From NCBI RefSeq assembly GCF_017884005.1, contig NZ_QFAY01000019.1, positions 1 through 62,672 of the forward strand: a stretch of 62,672 nucleotides of DNA, written 5' to 3'. The position numbers and the translations under genes were made by a program. Shown here in pieces: positions 1 to 9,281 of the stretch. This stretch comes from Streptococcus panodentis (GTDB lineage: Bacteria; Bacillota; Bacilli; Lactobacillales; Streptococcaceae). The first letter of the stretch is position 1. The number at the start of each line of letters is the position of its first letter. The notes below the pieces were generated by a model. The model was not told the DNA's origin. It made no database searches and saw only the letters and a program-made list of their open reading frames with translations.

Positions 1-10
1 TCAAAACTAG

Positions 11-48
11 AAAAAGGATAAGATCTTAAACCGACCTTATCCCTTTTT
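11..48 (-). terminator. Intrinsic terminator, probably of ykuJ
   Basis: The arms AAAAAGGATAAG (11-22) and CTTATCCCTTTTT (36-48) pair around a short loop with one bulged C. A/T tracts on both sides let it work in either direction. It lies about 60 bases beyond the stop of the minus-strand ykuJ-like gene, and a gene leaving the window to the left may share it. Confidence 0.6.
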
Positions 49-108
49 CATGAGTTGAAGCTTTTTGTCTCAGCCTCTTTTCCCAACTATAGAGCAGCAG
101 GCTGCTTC

Positions 109-339
109 TTAGTAAAGCAATTCGTAGATTTCCATGGCAATCAGGTCAATGCTGTCAAAAGTATAGGTTTCACGCGCTTCGACATCCCGCAGAGTAAAGA
201 CTGAGCCATTCTCTTCATCGTAACTGTAGGCAACTTCTGCTACAACTACTCCTTCACGTTCAAAATTACGTTTCAAATTTCCGCCGTCCTTAGCCATAGC
301 CTCTAAGCGGTTAATAATTCTAACTAAATGTGATTCCAT
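109..339 (-). CDS. ykuJ: DUF1797 (YkuJ-like) small cytosolic protein
   Basis: This 76-residue protein has the length and layout of the DUF1797/YkuJ family: an N-terminal helix containing RIINRLEAM, a two-strand middle part and the ending FDSIDLIAMEIYELLY. The family is small, soluble and of unknown biochemical role. The start is an ATG preceded by ATAGGAG at good spacing. The gene stands alone, divergent from clpE, with about 240 bases between them that hold the clpE control region. There is no signal peptide or membrane segment. The family call is from recognition, not a search. Confidence 0.75.
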   Translation of the reverse strand: MESHLVRIINRLEAMAKDGGNLKRNFEREGVVVAEVAYSYDEENGSVFTLRDVEARETYTFDSIDLIAMEIYELLY

Positions 340-479
340 TTTGTTTCTCCTATTTACTTAGTTCCTTATCATTTTACCATAAATAGGAGCCGAAATACCA
401 CTAAAAGGGTATTTTTTGTAATTTTTCAAAGATTTATTTTCATCAGAATCGGTCTCAGGAATGATTTTGTAGCAAATTC

Positions 480-537
480 TTGCAATGTTTGAGAATACTG
501 ATATAATGTAAGTATAAAATTTTGACTATTTTTGACC
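480..537 (+). promoter_or_regulatory. clpE promoter with CtsR operator
   Basis: An extended -10 (TG-A-TATAAT, hexamer 502-507) lies 16 bases after a weak -35 TTGCAA (480-485). Just downstream, 521-537 reads on the minus strand as GGTCAAAAATAGTCAAA, a full match to the CtsR heptad repeat RGTCAAANANRGTCAAA. A repressor bound there would cover the transcription start. Heat-shock derepression by CtsR is established for clpE in low-GC Gram-positives. Confidence 0.9.
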
Positions 538-583
538 AATGCAAAAACAGTCAGATTCCACATGAAAGGAAAGAGGTAACTGC

Positions 584-2866
584 ATGCTTTGCCAAAATTG
601 TAAAATCAATGAATCAACCATCCATCTCTATACAAATGTCAATGGCCATAAACAGCAGGTGGATTTGTGTCAAAACTGCTATCAAATCATGAAAACCGAC
701 CCTGATCATTCTTTGTTTAACGGAATGGCCAACGCTAACAACCACGGAATTGACCCCATCGATGATTTCTTTAACAGCCTCAGCAATTTCCAGCAGCCGC
801 AGGAACCGACTCCTCCACCGACTCAGTCGGGCGGAGCTTACGGGGGCGGCGGAGGCTATGGCTCCAATCAGCATAAAAACGACCAGCGTCAGCAAGCTCC
901 GCAGAAACCCAAAGGACTCTTGGAAGAGTTCGGTATCAATGTGACGGAGTCTGCCCGCCGCGGTGACATCGACCCTGTGATCGGCCGTGATGAAGAAATT
1001 ATCCGCGTCATTGAAATTCTCAATCGCCGAACCAAGAACAATCCTGTCCTCATCGGCGAGCCCGGTGTCGGTAAGACTGCCGTTGTGGAAGGACTGGCTC
1101 AAAAGATTGTTGACGGAGATGTGCCCCACAAACTCCAAGGCAAGGAAGTCATCCGTCTGGATGTGGTCAGCTTAGTTCAGGGCACCGGTATCCGCGGTCA
1201 GTTTGAAGAGCGCATGCAAAAGCTGATGGACGAAATCCGCTCCCGTCAGGACGTCATCCTCTTCATTGACGAAATCCATGAAATTGTCGGTGCCGGATCT
1301 GCCGGTGACGGCAATATGGATGCCGGTAATATTCTCAAACCGGCTCTGGCAAGAGGGGAGCTGCAGCTGGTCGGAGCAACCACCCTCAATGAATACCGCA
1401 TCATCGAAAAAGATGCTGCTTTGGAGCGCCGCATGCAGCCCGTCAAGGTAGATGAGCCAACGGTAGAGGAAACGATTACGATTCTCAAAGGGATTCAAAA
1501 GAAATACGAAGACTACCATCATGTCAAGTATACAGATGCGGCCATCACAGCGGCCGCACTTCTCTCCAATCGCTACATCCAAGACCGCTTTCTGCCTGAC
1601 AAGGCCATTGACCTCTTGGACGAGGCCGGCTCCAAGATGAACCTGACTCTCAACTTTGTTGATCCAAAGGTCATTGACCAGCGGCTGATTGAGGCGGAGA
1701 ATCTCAAGGCTCAGGCCACCCGTGATGAAGACTACGAAAAGGCGGCCTACTTCCGCGACCAGATTGCCAAATACAAGGAACTGCAACAAACCAGCGTGCT
1801 GGATAAGGATACGCCTATTATCAGCGAAAAGACCATTGAGCATATCGTAGAGCAAAAAACCAATATTCCTGTCGGCGATCTCAAGGAAAAGGAACAATCT
1901 CAGCTGGTCAACCTAGCCAATGACTTGAAAGCCCATGTCATCGGCCAAGATGATGCAGTAGATAAGATTGCCAAAGCTATCCGCCGCAATCGGGTCGGAC
2001 TGGGAAGTCCCAACCGCCCAATCGGCAGCTTCCTCTTTGTCGGACCGACCGGAGTCGGCAAGACCGAGCTGTCCAAACAGCTGGCTATTGAGCTCTTTGG
2101 CTCGGCTGACAGTATGATTCGCTTTGACATGAGTGAATACATGGAAAAGCACAGCGTGGCTAAATTGGTCGGAGCTCCTCCGGGCTATGTCGGCTATGAT
2201 GAAGCCGGCCAGCTGACTGAGCGCGTCCGCCGCAATCCTTATTCTCTCATTCTGCTGGATGAGGTAGAAAAAGCCCATCCCGATGTCATGCACACCTTCC
2301 TGCAGGTACTGGATGACGGGCGTCTGACAGACGGTCAGGGCCGAACCGTCAGCTTCAAAGATACCATTATCATCATGACTTCCAATGCCGGAACCGGCAA
2401 GGCAGAAGCCAGTGTCGGCTTTGGAGCAGCGCGTGAAGGCCGGACCAACTCCGTCCTGGGAGAGCTGAGCAACTTCTTCAGCCCTGAGTTTATGAACCGC
2501 TTTGACGGTATTGTTGAATTCCAAGCCCTCAGCAAAGAAAATCTGCTGCAGATTGTAGATCTGATGCTGGACGATGTCAATGAACGCCTGTCCGGCAATG
2601 GCATTCATCTGGATGTCACTGACAAGGTCAAGGAAAAACTGGTTGACTTGGGCTATGATCCTAAGATGGGAGCCCGCCCGCTCCGCCGGACAATTCAAGA
2701 ACAGATCGAAGACGCCATTACCGACTTTTATCTTGAAAACCCAAGCGAGAAGCACCTCAAGGCTGTCATGACCAGCAAGGGAAAAATTCTCATCAAGCCG
2801 GCCAAAAGAATGGAGGCTCAGACTGATAAAACAGTCCGTACGCTTGCGGATGACAAGGACGAATGA
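584..2866 (+). CDS. clpE: ATP-dependent Clp protease ATP-binding subunit ClpE
   Basis: ClpE is a Hsp100 AAA+ unfoldase that feeds proteins to ClpP and clears heat-damaged proteins. The 760-residue protein starts with the ClpE-type zinc finger (C3-x2-C6 ... C29-x2-C32), then a Gln/Gly-rich linker (about 80-110), a first AAA+ domain with Walker A GEPGVGKT (about 158), a UVR-type coiled segment (about 372-405), and a second AAA+ domain with GPTGVGKT (about 487) and the conserved C-terminal D2 small domain. Length is normal for ClpE. The start follows AAAGAGG. A perfect CtsR box lies in the leader and a strong terminator follows, so it is a single-gene unit. Confidence 0.97.
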   Translation: MLCQNCKINESTIHLYTNVNGHKQQVDLCQNCYQIMKTDPDHSLFNGMANANNHGIDPIDDFFNSLSNFQQPQEPTPPPTQSGGAYGGGGGYGSNQHKNDQRQQAPQKPKGLLEEFGINVTESARRGDIDPVIGRDEEIIRVIEILNRRTKNNPVLIGEPGVGKTAVVEGLAQKIVDGDVPHKLQGKEVIRLDVVSLVQGTGIRGQFEERMQKLMDEIRSRQDVILFIDEIHEIVGAGSAGDGNMDAGNILKPALARGELQLVGATTLNEYRIIEKDAALERRMQPVKVDEPTVEETITILKGIQKKYEDYHHVKYTDAAITAAALLSNRYIQDRFLPDKAIDLLDEAGSKMNLTLNFVDPKVIDQRLIEAENLKAQATRDEDYEKAAYFRDQIAKYKELQQTSVLDKDTPIISEKTIEHIVEQKTNIPVGDLKEKEQSQLVNLANDLKAHVIGQDDAVDKIAKAIRRNRVGLGSPNRPIGSFLFVGPTGVGKTELSKQLAIELFGSADSMIRFDMSEYMEKHSVAKLVGAPPGYVGYDEAGQLTERVRRNPYSLILLDEVEKAHPDVMHTFLQVLDDGRLTDGQGRTVSFKDTIIIMTSNAGTGKAEASVGFGAAREGRTNSVLGELSNFFSPEFMNRFDGIVEFQALSKENLLQIVDLMLDDVNERLSGNGIHLDVTDKVKEKLVDLGYDPKMGARPLRRTIQEQIEDAITDFYLENPSEKHLKAVMTSKGKILIKPAKRMEAQTDKTVRTLADDKDE

Positions 2867-2871
2867 AAACC

Positions 2872-2906
2872 AAGAAACTGGGATTCCACCCAGTTTCTTT
2901 TTTTTG
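2872..2906 (+). terminator. clpE intrinsic terminator
   Basis: GAAACTGGG and CCCAGTTTC form a nine-base stem with a short loop, followed by an uninterrupted T tract. It lies right after the clpE stop codon. Confidence 0.9.
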
Positions 2907-2947
2907 AGTATAAATATTAAAATTTTCAGAAAATTTTAATAAAACTA

Positions 2948-2976
2948 TTTTCATTTTTCTTTTTTCGTGTTATAAT
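2948..2976 (+). promoter_or_regulatory. Promoter of the leader peptide / PfoR-like gene
   Basis: An extended -10 (TG-T-TATAAT, hexamer 2971-2976) lies 17 bases after TTTTCA (2948-2953). It precedes the small Leu/Ile-rich leader ORF by about 30 bases. Confidence 0.65.
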
Positions 2977-3007
2977 AGCTTCAAGAAAAATAAAAAGGAG
3001 CTGAGCC

Positions 3008-3115
3008 ATGTTATTATTGATTATCATTTTGTCCATTTCGACCAGTATGGATATACAGGCGCAGCTGTTGACGAATGAGAAGTCCGGAGGAACTCCATCC
3101 CTCTTTCTTGCTTGA
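3008..3115 (+). CDS. Putative Leu/Ile-rich leader peptide (35 aa)
   Basis: An ATG eight bases after a strong AAGGAG (2995-3000) opens a 35-codon frame ending in TGA at 3113-3115. Residues 2-8 are LLLIIIL, coded by TTA TTA TTG ATT ATC ATT TTG, seven branched-chain codons in a row. The 3' end of the frame runs into a terminator-like hairpin (3094-3123), so ribosome position would affect folding. This is the architecture of a transcription-attenuation leader answering to leucine/isoleucine supply, placed before a membrane transporter-like gene. Alternatively it is a small membrane peptide or a chance ORF. Translation is supported only by the ribosome site and codon pattern. Confidence 0.5.
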   Translation: MLLLIIILSISTSMDIQAQLLTNEKSGGTPSLFLA

Positions 3116-3140
3116 GGGATGGACTCTTACTATCTTTTTT
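3094..3140 (+). terminator. Attenuator-like hairpin before the PfoR-like gene
   Basis: TCCATCCCTC (3094-3103) and GAGGGATGGA (3114-3123) are a perfect ten-base stem. The T-rich stretch (TCTTTTTT, 3133-3140) begins about ten bases later, so it is not an ideal terminator. CAGGCG (3056-3061) and CGCCTG (3148-3153) can pair around it, and AGTCC just upstream competes for the 3' arm. Alternative folds typical of attenuators are therefore available. Confidence 0.5.
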
Positions 3141-3204
3141 CTATTGTCGCCTGAACTTTGCAGCAGGTGATTTTTTATTTTTCAAAAAACAAAGGAGCTT
3201 ACTG

Positions 3205-4326
3205 ATGACTACAGAAAACACCAAACCACTGACCCCAAAAAGCTTTCTCCACAAGATTCTGAACGGAACGGCTATCGGGGTTATCGTTTCCCTCCTGCCC
3301 AATTCCATGTTCTCGGTCCTTTTTTCCTTGGACTTCTTTGCCAACAACGCTTTTTTCGCCACTTGGAACACAGCCAACGTCCTCTTTCAAAGCGCCTTGG
3401 CCGCCATTATCGGAACCCTGATTGCTTTTGAGTTTGGCTTCAAGGGAATGAAGGCTGCTCTGCTGACAGCTGTTGCCTTTGTTAGCTCCGGAGCCACCAG
3501 CCGGCTGGCAGGTGCTGGACAGATTCTGGCCGAGCTGCAAAAACAGCAGGCGCCCAAGGAGTTGATTGCTGCAGCCAAACAAATCAGCACTGGCTTTTAC
3601 ACCAGCGGGACCGGCGACATTATCAATGTGATGCTGATTTGCGCTGTCAGCGCTCTGGTCCTGCTCTGGCTGGAAGGAAAATTTGATTCCTTCAGCTTTG
3701 TCCTCATCCCTGTAATCGGTACTCTTCTGGCTAGTCTGGGCCTCTTCACCCTGCCTTATGTCAAAATGATTTCCACCTCTATCGGGCAAATCATTATGTA
3801 CTTTACCGAGCTCCAGCCCTACCTCATGAGTGTCCTCATTTGCGTCACCTTTGCTATTATGATTGTAGCACCTATTTCCACCGTGGCCATCGGCCTTGCA
3901 ATCGGTCTTAACGGCCTGTCTGCCGGAGCAGCAGCTATGGGGGTCGGTACGACCTGTATCGTCCTTGTCGTTCACTCCTTCTTTATCAATAAACCCGGTG
4001 TCACCACTGCTATTGCTCTGGGATCTATGAAGATGATGATGCCCAATGTTTTTGAACACCCTATTTCCTATCTGCCCATTGTTTCCACCTCTATCCTGAC
4101 CGGGCTTCTGGTACCCTTCTTTGCCATTAGCGGAACGCCCGCCTCTGCCGGTTTCGGGCTGGTCGGTCTGACCGGTCTCTTTGCCTCCGTCACCGGCGGC
4201 CTCTCTGTCCCAACCGCTATTTTGGCCTGGCTCCTTCTGCCGACAGCAGCCGCTCTTCTTCTGCGCTTCCTTTGGGAAAAAATCCTCAAACTCTATCCCG
4301 TCAGCATTTTCAAATTTGAAGAATAG
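3205..4326 (+). CDS. PfoR-like / PTS EIIC-type membrane protein
   Basis: This 373-residue, very hydrophobic protein has about nine to ten membrane segments. It resembles the PTS_EIIC_2/PfoR family (COG3641), which looks like the membrane domain of a PTS permease without EIIA/EIIB parts. No His or Cys phosphorylation domain is seen. The substrate is unknown; the name PfoR comes from a clostridial toxin regulator and should not be read as function. The start is ATG 3205 after AAAGGAG; an upstream in-frame start at 3112 would add unconserved residues coded by the attenuator region. The leader with consecutive Leu/Ile codons hints at a link to branched-chain amino acids, which is inference. Confidence 0.7.
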   Translation: MTTENTKPLTPKSFLHKILNGTAIGVIVSLLPNSMFSVLFSLDFFANNAFFATWNTANVLFQSALAAIIGTLIAFEFGFKGMKAALLTAVAFVSSGATSRLAGAGQILAELQKQQAPKELIAAAKQISTGFYTSGTGDIINVMLICAVSALVLLWLEGKFDSFSFVLIPVIGTLLASLGLFTLPYVKMISTSIGQIIMYFTELQPYLMSVLICVTFAIMIVAPISTVAIGLAIGLNGLSAGAAAMGVGTTCIVLVVHSFFINKPGVTTAIALGSMKMMMPNVFEHPISYLPIVSTSILTGLLVPFFAISGTPASAGFGLVGLTGLFASVTGGLSVPTAILAWLLLPTAAALLLRFLWEKILKLYPVSIFKFEE

Positions 4327-4387
4327 CTGCATCGGGGCGGAACAGCAGCATTGTTTTCAAGAAATTTTCAAAACCCTTGGTAAATCC

Positions 4388-4416
4388 TTGACAGCAGGTC
4401 TTTAGTTTTTTATGAT
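4388..4416 (+). promoter_or_regulatory. Promoter of the first Nudix gene
   Basis: A consensus -35 TTGACA (4388-4393) and a -10 TATGAT (4411-4416) are separated by 17 bases. The start codon of the Nudix gene follows about 35 bases later. Confidence 0.75.
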
Positions 4417-4450
4417 AATAGTAGACTGACTAGAGATTGAGGAAAATAAC

Positions 4451-4900
4451 ATGACCCATCCAACTTTTGGAGAAAAAGAAGAAAATGTAGAATATGTGAC
4501 CCGCTATGGAGTCTATGCTGTCATCCCCGATGAAGAGAAAGAGAAAATCATTCTCGTTCAGGCACCGAATGGAGCTTGGTTTCTGCCCGGCGGCCAGATT
4601 GAAGAGGGAGAAGACCATCAGACCGCTCTCGAACGCGAACTGATAGAAGAACTGGGCTTTACCGCTCAGATTGGCGCCTACTTCGGCCAGGCTGATGAAT
4701 ATTTTTACTCCCGCCACCGTGATACTTACTTCTACAACCCAGCCTATATTTATGAAGTAACGTCCTTCAAAAAAAGCCAGCAGCCGCTGGAAGATTTTAA
4801 CAATTTAGCCTGGTTTCCCATTGATGAAGCGCTTGAAAAGCTCAAACGCGGCAGCCACAAATGGGGCATCGAAAAGTGGAGAAGTGTCCATAAAAACTAA
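4451..4900 (+). CDS. Nudix hydrolase
   Basis: The 149-residue protein holds a full Nudix box GX5EX7REUXEEXGU (GQIEEGE...RELIEELGF, residues about 48-70), which binds the metal and catalyses hydrolysis of a nucleoside diphosphate linked to another group. It begins with an acidic stretch before the first strand (VTRYGVYAVIP). The substrate cannot be told from sequence. It has its own consensus promoter and GAGG ribosome site, so it is probably transcribed alone. It differs from the second Nudix protein in this window (42539), which looks more like MutT. Confidence 0.88.
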   Translation: MTHPTFGEKEENVEYVTRYGVYAVIPDEEKEKIILVQAPNGAWFLPGGQIEEGEDHQTALERELIEELGFTAQIGAYFGQADEYFYSRHRDTYFYNPAYIYEVTSFKKSQQPLEDFNNLAWFPIDEALEKLKRGSHKWGIEKWRSVHKN

Positions 4901-4908
4901 AGAAATGT

Positions 4909-4937
4909 TTCACAATTAACTCCAAACATGTTATAAT
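4909..4937 (+). promoter_or_regulatory. Promoter of the DUF1827 gene
   Basis: TTCACA (4909-4914) and TATAAT (4932-4937) are 17 bases apart and the -10 is extended (TG-T). This is close to the sigma-A consensus. Confidence 0.85.
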
Positions 4938-4967
4938 AATAGCAGGTAAAAAGCAGGAGGAAATCGC

Positions 4968-5270
4968 ATGAAGCTTATCAATACAACAAACAGTCACGCT
5001 GAACTGGTCAAGAGTCAGCTGGCAAGCACCGACGCGATACTGGTAGAAGTCTATTCAGCAGGAAACAGCGATGTTGTTTTCACACAGGCTCCTCTGCACT
5101 ATGAAATCCTGATTTCAAACAAGCACCGCGCCGTCCGTGAACAGGAAATCGAAAAGATTAGAGAGTTCTTTTTAAAAAGAAAAATCAATCCCAAATTGAT
5201 TGATTCATCTGCTATCCGCACAATTTATGCCAATAATCTAATCGAAATCTCCATTCCAGTAAAACCATAA
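4968..5270 (+). CDS. DUF1827 family protein
   Basis: The 100-residue soluble protein starts MKLINTTNSHAELVKSQL and ends in a strand-rich part (LIEISIPVKP). It fits the streptococcal DUF1827 family, whose role is unknown. A near-consensus promoter, a strong AGGAGG ribosome site and a terminator frame it as a single-gene unit. There is no membrane segment or known motif. Confidence 0.75.
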   Translation: MKLINTTNSHAELVKSQLASTDAILVEVYSAGNSDVVFTQAPLHYEILISNKHRAVREQEIEKIREFFLKRKINPKLIDSSAIRTIYANNLIEISIPVKP

Positions 5271-5297
5271 AAAATAAGGCGCCGGCCTTATTTTTTA
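5271..5297 (+). terminator. Terminator of the DUF1827 gene
   Basis: AAAATAAGGC (5271-5280) pairs with GCCTTATTTT (5285-5294) across a GCCG loop and continues into T residues. Confidence 0.88.
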
Positions 5298-5387
5298 TTG
5301 GGGTTTAAAAATCATGGTGATGTGGGGCAGCACAGATATAAAGGATTGGCTGACTGGCTTACTTCCATATTTTATTTTTTATCGGCG

Positions 5388-5470
5388 GTGGGACAGATTA
5401 TTGTAGACTCTGTCCTGCTCCACCACAAAGGTTTTCAGGCGCAGCCTTAGAAATTTATAAAATTCTAAGG
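5388..5470. other. Two hairpins in the gap before the MarR gene
   Basis: GGACAGA...TCTGTCC, flanked by GGTGG/CCACC-like arms (about 5385-5428), forms a long imperfect hairpin of a kind common between streptococcal genes. CCTTAGAA (5445-5452) and TTCTAAGG (5463-5470) form a second hairpin. No convincing gene lies in 5301-5565. A TATAAT at 5530-5535, followed by a direct repeat ATGCAAATGCAA, precedes the MarR gene and may be its promoter and operator. Confidence 0.5.
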
Positions 5471-5565
5471 CCGTTAATTGCTCAAAACTTTTTACCTGCC
5501 GCATACTTGTTTCCTCTCGATTTTTTCTGTATAATAAATGCAAATGCAACTAACAAGGAGTTCCT

Positions 5566-5982
5566 ATGGATTACCGCCAACTTTTCCGACAGATGGGCCT
5601 GATTTCCAGACAAGCCATGCTGAAGATGAACCAGCAAGCCCATTCCTGCGGTCTGGACAATAATTTATTTTTACTGCTGACTCGCATTGTCGAAAATGAA
5701 GGCCTCAGTCAATCGCGATTGGCAGAAATGGTTCAGATTGACAAAACCACCCTTAGCCGCTCCCTCGGGAAGCTAGAGGAAAGAGGCTTGATTGTCAAAA
5801 AAACCAACGCTCAAAACAAGAAGTTCAAGGAACTCTATCCCAGCAGCCAAGCGCTCAAACTTTATGATCAGCTGATTGGTTTTGAAAATACCTGCGCCAG
5901 CCAAGCCTTGCAGCAGCTGACCTCCTCTGAGCTCTTTCAGCTGCAAAGCATTCTCGCTAAAATAGAAACAGCTAAGTTATAG
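5566..5982 (+). CDS. MarR family transcriptional regulator
   Basis: The 138-residue protein has the MarR winged-helix layout: N-terminal dimer helix, then QSRLAEMVQIDKTTLSRSLGKLEERGLI as recognition helix-turn-helix (about 50-77) and a short wing. The target is unknown; the repeat ATGCAAATGCAA in its own promoter may be an autoregulatory site. The start follows AAGGAG. The stop codon TAG lies in the first bases of a BOX-like repeat (5977-6122), so the extreme C-terminus may have been set by that insertion. Confidence 0.88.
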   Translation: MDYRQLFRQMGLISRQAMLKMNQQAHSCGLDNNLFLLLTRIVENEGLSQSRLAEMVQIDKTTLSRSLGKLEERGLIVKKTNAQNKKFKELYPSSQALKLYDQLIGFENTCASQALQQLTSSELFQLQSILAKIETAKL

Positions 5983-6122
5983 TTTTTTAGTACGAGGCAG
6001 TGAGCCCGCAGACAGCTCAAAGCACTGCTTTGAGGTTGCGGATAGAGCTTCCGTGAGGAAGTCTCAAAAGCAGGGCAAGACGAGCTAACAAAGTAATAAA
6101 AGAGAAACTAAATGACGATATA
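5977..6122 (-). repeat. BOX-like element, copy A
   Basis: The element starts with TTATAGTTTTTTAGTAC (containing the marR stop codon) and ends with AACTAAATGACGATA. The interior holds one boxB-like module with two hairpins, CTCAAAGC-ACT-GCTTTGAG and CTTCC-GTGA-GGAAG. It is nearly identical to copy B (32505-32638) and shares its ends with copies C, D and G. Read on the minus strand, the order matches the boxA-boxB-boxC layout of pneumococcal BOX. Confidence 0.85.
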
Positions 6123-6162
6123 AAAAGGCTCGCCATCAAGGGCAGAGCTTTTTTTATATTTT
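6123..6162. terminator. Bidirectional terminator between marR and ileS
   Basis: AAAAAGGCTC and GAGCTTTTTTT form a stem with A/T tracts on both sides. It sits just past the ileS stop and after the BOX-like repeat, so it probably ends ileS transcription from the minus strand. Confidence 0.75.
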
Positions 6163-6175
6163 TGAAAATCAACCC

Positions 6176-8968
6176 TTACTTGCTTTCAAAGCCCTCTGCT
6201 ACTGCCTGAGCAAAGTTTTCTTCCACAATTGCTGCACAGTTGTCACAGATCTGAGCGTGATAACTGCGCTCTCTGACCGTCTCGTCAACACGGCGGCAGC
6301 GGTCGCAGACCTGACCAGAGGCATGCTCCACTGTAAAGGCCACATCCTCAAAGGCCAGAGCAGTTTCCGGAGCAGGATCGTCCGCAATGGTCAGCTGAGA
6401 CACGATAAGCAGCTGAGCGACATCGCTGTTGACTGCTTCCAGTAAGGTTTTGACAACTTCATTTGGATAAACCGTCAGGTGAGCTTCCAGAGACTTCCCG
6501 ATGACTTTTTCATTGCGGGCTTCCTCCAGAGCTTTCTGGGCCTGGCTGCGGAAGTCCATGAAAGCAGACCAAGTATCCAAAATCTCCTCCTGATTAGGGA
6601 AACTTTGATGCTCTGGCAACTCAGCCAGCTGGACATAGTCTTCTTCCTCATGCTCCAGATAGGACCAGATTTCCTCGGCCGTATGCGGCAGGATTGGAGT
6701 CAAAAGCTTGGTAATTTTAACCAAAATATCATAGAAGACAGTCTGCATCTGGCGGCGTTCCAGCGATTTAGCCCCTTCGATGTAGACCACATCCTTGGCA
6801 AAGTCCAGATAGAAGGCAGACAGATCCACGGTGACAAAGTTGACAATGGCCTTGTAAATCGTCAGAAATTCAAAGTCAGCATAGGCTTTGCGGATGGTTG
6901 CTACCAGCTGATTGAAGCGGATGGTCATGTACTTATCAACCGAGCGGAGCTCTTCATAAGAAAGAGCATCTTGAGTCGGGTTAAAGTCAGAAGTATTGGC
7001 CAGCAGGAAGCGCAGGGTATTGCGGATCTTGCGGTAGGTTTCAGAGACTTGGCTGAGGATATCCATGGAAATGCGGACATCATTGCTGGAGTCCACACTG
7101 GTCACCCAAAGTCGGAGAATTTCTGCCCCGAACTGCTTTTCCACATCACTAGGCGCAATGGTATTGCCCAGAGACTTGGACATCTTCTCTCCCTTACCGT
7201 CCAAGGCAAAGCCCTGAGACAGGATTTGCTTGTAGGGAGCTACTCCATGATTGGCTACGGAGGTGATTAGAGAAGAGTTAAACCAGCCCCGGTATTGGTC
7301 GGAGCCTTCCAGATAGAGATCAGCTGGATAGGTCAGCTCAGGACGGTTGACCACCACACCATTCCAGGATGAACCTGAGTCAAACCACACGTCCATGATG
7401 TCTGTTTCCTTGGTAAATTCACCATTTGGAGATCCTGGGTGGGTAAAGCCGGCAGGAAGCAAATCTTTAGCGTCACGCTGCCACCAGATGATTGAGCCAT
7501 GCTCCGCAAAGAGCTGTGCTACATGCTCGACAGTCTCTTCTGTCATGATTGGCGTGCCGTCTTCTGCATAGAAGATTGGCAGGGGCACACCCCAAGCCCT
7601 CTGACGGGAGATGACCCAATCGCCGCGATCGCGGATCATATTGTAGAGACGGACCTTGCCCCATTCGGAATGAAATTTGACCTTTTCAATCTCATCTAAA
7701 ATTTCCTGACGGAATTTCGAGACGGAAGCAAACCACTGCGGTACTGCCCGCCAGATGATGGGCTTCTTGGTCCGCCAGTCAAAAGGATAGGAGTGAGAGA
7801 TTTCTTCCTTGGCTAAGAGCAGATGGCCTAACTTTTCAATAACAGTCGGCACGACTTTGTCATAGAACTGGCCTGCAAAGTCTGGGCCGGCATTGTCCAT
7901 CATGATGCCGCGTTCATTGACCGTCACGGCTACTTCCAGCCCGTTGGCTACACCGACACGGTAGTCATCCTCACCAAAGCCGGGCGCCGTATGGACGATA
8001 CCCGTACCAGAATCCAGAGTCACGTGCTCCCCTAGGATGACCAATTCATCTACATCCGAATCCCAAGGATGCTCTGTCACGATATGATTGAGCTCAGCTC
8101 CGCGGTGACTGGCCACAACTTCCGCATCTTCCCAGCCAAATTTTTCAGAGAGAGTGTTCAGGAGATCAGCAGCCACGACAAATTTTCGGCTTTCTCCGGC
8201 CGGTCTCACCACCAAATAGTCAAAGTCCGCACCAACCGTCAGACCGCGAGAGGCTGTAATGGTAAAGGGCGTGGTCGTCCAGACGGTAATATAAGTATCT
8301 GTGTCCAGCACTCCCTTGCCGTCCTTGACCCGATTGGCATAGTAAAGAGAGGTAGAAACCAAATCATGGTATTCAATTTCGGCTTCTGCCAAGGCTGACT
8401 CAGAAGACCAAGACCAGTAGACCGGCTTAGCACCGCGGTAGATATAGCCCTTTTTGGCCATCTGGCCAAAGACACGGATTTGGGCCGCTTCATAGTCAGG
8501 GGTCAGTGTGATATAAGGATGGTCCCAGTCACCAGAAACGCCCAGCCGTTTGAAATCTTCCTTCTGCTTGTCTACCTGACTGAGAGCATAGTCCCGGCAC
8601 ATTCTCAGATACTCTGCCAAATCCAGCTCCTTACGCTTGACGCCCTTCTTGGCCAAAACCTGCTCAATGGGCAGACCGTGGGTATCCCAGCCTGGGATGT
8701 AGGGAGCCAAGTAGCCAGACATAGATTTAGAGCGAACGATGATGTCCTTGGAAATCTTATTCATAGCATGGCCGACATGGATATTGCCATTGGCATAGGG
8801 AGGCCCGTCATGCAGGATAAAATGCGGCTTGCCTGCATTCAGCTCCTGCCGGCGCTGATAAAGCTTAGCCTCATCCCATTCTTTCTGCCAGATTGGCTCC
8901 TTATTGGGCAGACCGGCCCGCATCGGAAAGGCTGTTTTCCCAAGATTGAGTGTTTCTTTGAGTTTCAT
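6176..8968 (-). CDS. ileS: Isoleucyl-tRNA synthetase
   Basis: The enzyme charges tRNA-Ile. The 930-residue protein has the class I signatures HVGHAMNK (HIGH motif, about residue 65) and KMSKSLGN (KMSKS motif, about 595), the large CP1 editing domain between them, and a C-terminal zinc knuckle (CDRCRR...CDNC). Length and order are standard for bacterial IleRS. It is the last gene of the division cluster, downstream of divIVA, and has its own Ile T-box leader. No mupirocin-resistance type features are seen. Confidence 0.98.
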   Translation of the reverse strand: MKLKETLNLGKTAFPMRAGLPNKEPIWQKEWDEAKLYQRRQELNAGKPHFILHDGPPYANGNIHVGHAMNKISKDIIVRSKSMSGYLAPYIPGWDTHGLPIEQVLAKKGVKRKELDLAEYLRMCRDYALSQVDKQKEDFKRLGVSGDWDHPYITLTPDYEAAQIRVFGQMAKKGYIYRGAKPVYWSWSSESALAEAEIEYHDLVSTSLYYANRVKDGKGVLDTDTYITVWTTTPFTITASRGLTVGADFDYLVVRPAGESRKFVVAADLLNTLSEKFGWEDAEVVASHRGAELNHIVTEHPWDSDVDELVILGEHVTLDSGTGIVHTAPGFGEDDYRVGVANGLEVAVTVNERGIMMDNAGPDFAGQFYDKVVPTVIEKLGHLLLAKEEISHSYPFDWRTKKPIIWRAVPQWFASVSKFRQEILDEIEKVKFHSEWGKVRLYNMIRDRGDWVISRQRAWGVPLPIFYAEDGTPIMTEETVEHVAQLFAEHGSIIWWQRDAKDLLPAGFTHPGSPNGEFTKETDIMDVWFDSGSSWNGVVVNRPELTYPADLYLEGSDQYRGWFNSSLITSVANHGVAPYKQILSQGFALDGKGEKMSKSLGNTIAPSDVEKQFGAEILRLWVTSVDSSNDVRISMDILSQVSETYRKIRNTLRFLLANTSDFNPTQDALSYEELRSVDKYMTIRFNQLVATIRKAYADFEFLTIYKAIVNFVTVDLSAFYLDFAKDVVYIEGAKSLERRQMQTVFYDILVKITKLLTPILPHTAEEIWSYLEHEEEDYVQLAELPEHQSFPNQEEILDTWSAFMDFRSQAQKALEEARNEKVIGKSLEAHLTVYPNEVVKTLLEAVNSDVAQLLIVSQLTIADDPAPETALAFEDVAFTVEHASGQVCDRCRRVDETVRERSYHAQICDNCAAIVEENFAQAVAEGFESK

Positions 8969-8999
8969 TTTTTCTCCTCATGAATGATTGATTACAAAA

Positions 9000-9278
9000 T
9001 AAAAGACCACAAATTTCTCCTAAGGACGAAAATTCGTGGTACCACCTTTGTTCAGACAGAAAAAGCTCCTGTCCCTCTTCGAATCTGCATCACAGATAAG
9101 CCTGCTAGACGAAGGCTTCTTTATAGACACAGAATCTTAGTCTGTAACGAAGACTGGCCGTCAAATCCTACTGATTTCAGATTTGAATCTGCAAAATGAT
9201 AAGCCTGACAAAAGGGACTGCAGGTCTCTCACCCTCACCTGCTCGCTTTCAGTATTCTGTCAGCCTCGTGTTTCTGCA
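9000..9278 (-). promoter_or_regulatory. T-box riboswitch (Ile, specifier AUC) of ileS
   Basis: On the minus strand the leader shows a Stem I with a long paired arm (GCTGACAGAA / TTTTGTCAGGC) and a specifier loop holding AUC followed by A (plus 9198-9200 reads GAT). The T-box sequence AAAGGTGGTACCACG lies at 9035-9049. The terminator CCACGAATTT...AAATTTGTGG with a T-rich tail covers 9007-9039. Uncharged tRNA-Ile should stabilise the antiterminator and raise ileS expression. The leader begins right at the divIVA stop codon, so its promoter would overlap the end of divIVA. Confidence 0.95.
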
Positions 9279-9281
9279 ATC

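Noticed and set aside
3199..4332. 377-codon open frame antisense to the PfoR-like gene
   Set aside because: Low-complexity Gly/Asn/Asp/Gln-rich translation without motifs; it mirrors the codon bias of the real gene.
5314..5406. 30-codon frame (MVMWGSTDIKDWLTGLL...) before the MarR gene
   Set aside because: Weak ribosome site and its end is coded by a hairpin repeat; likely chance.
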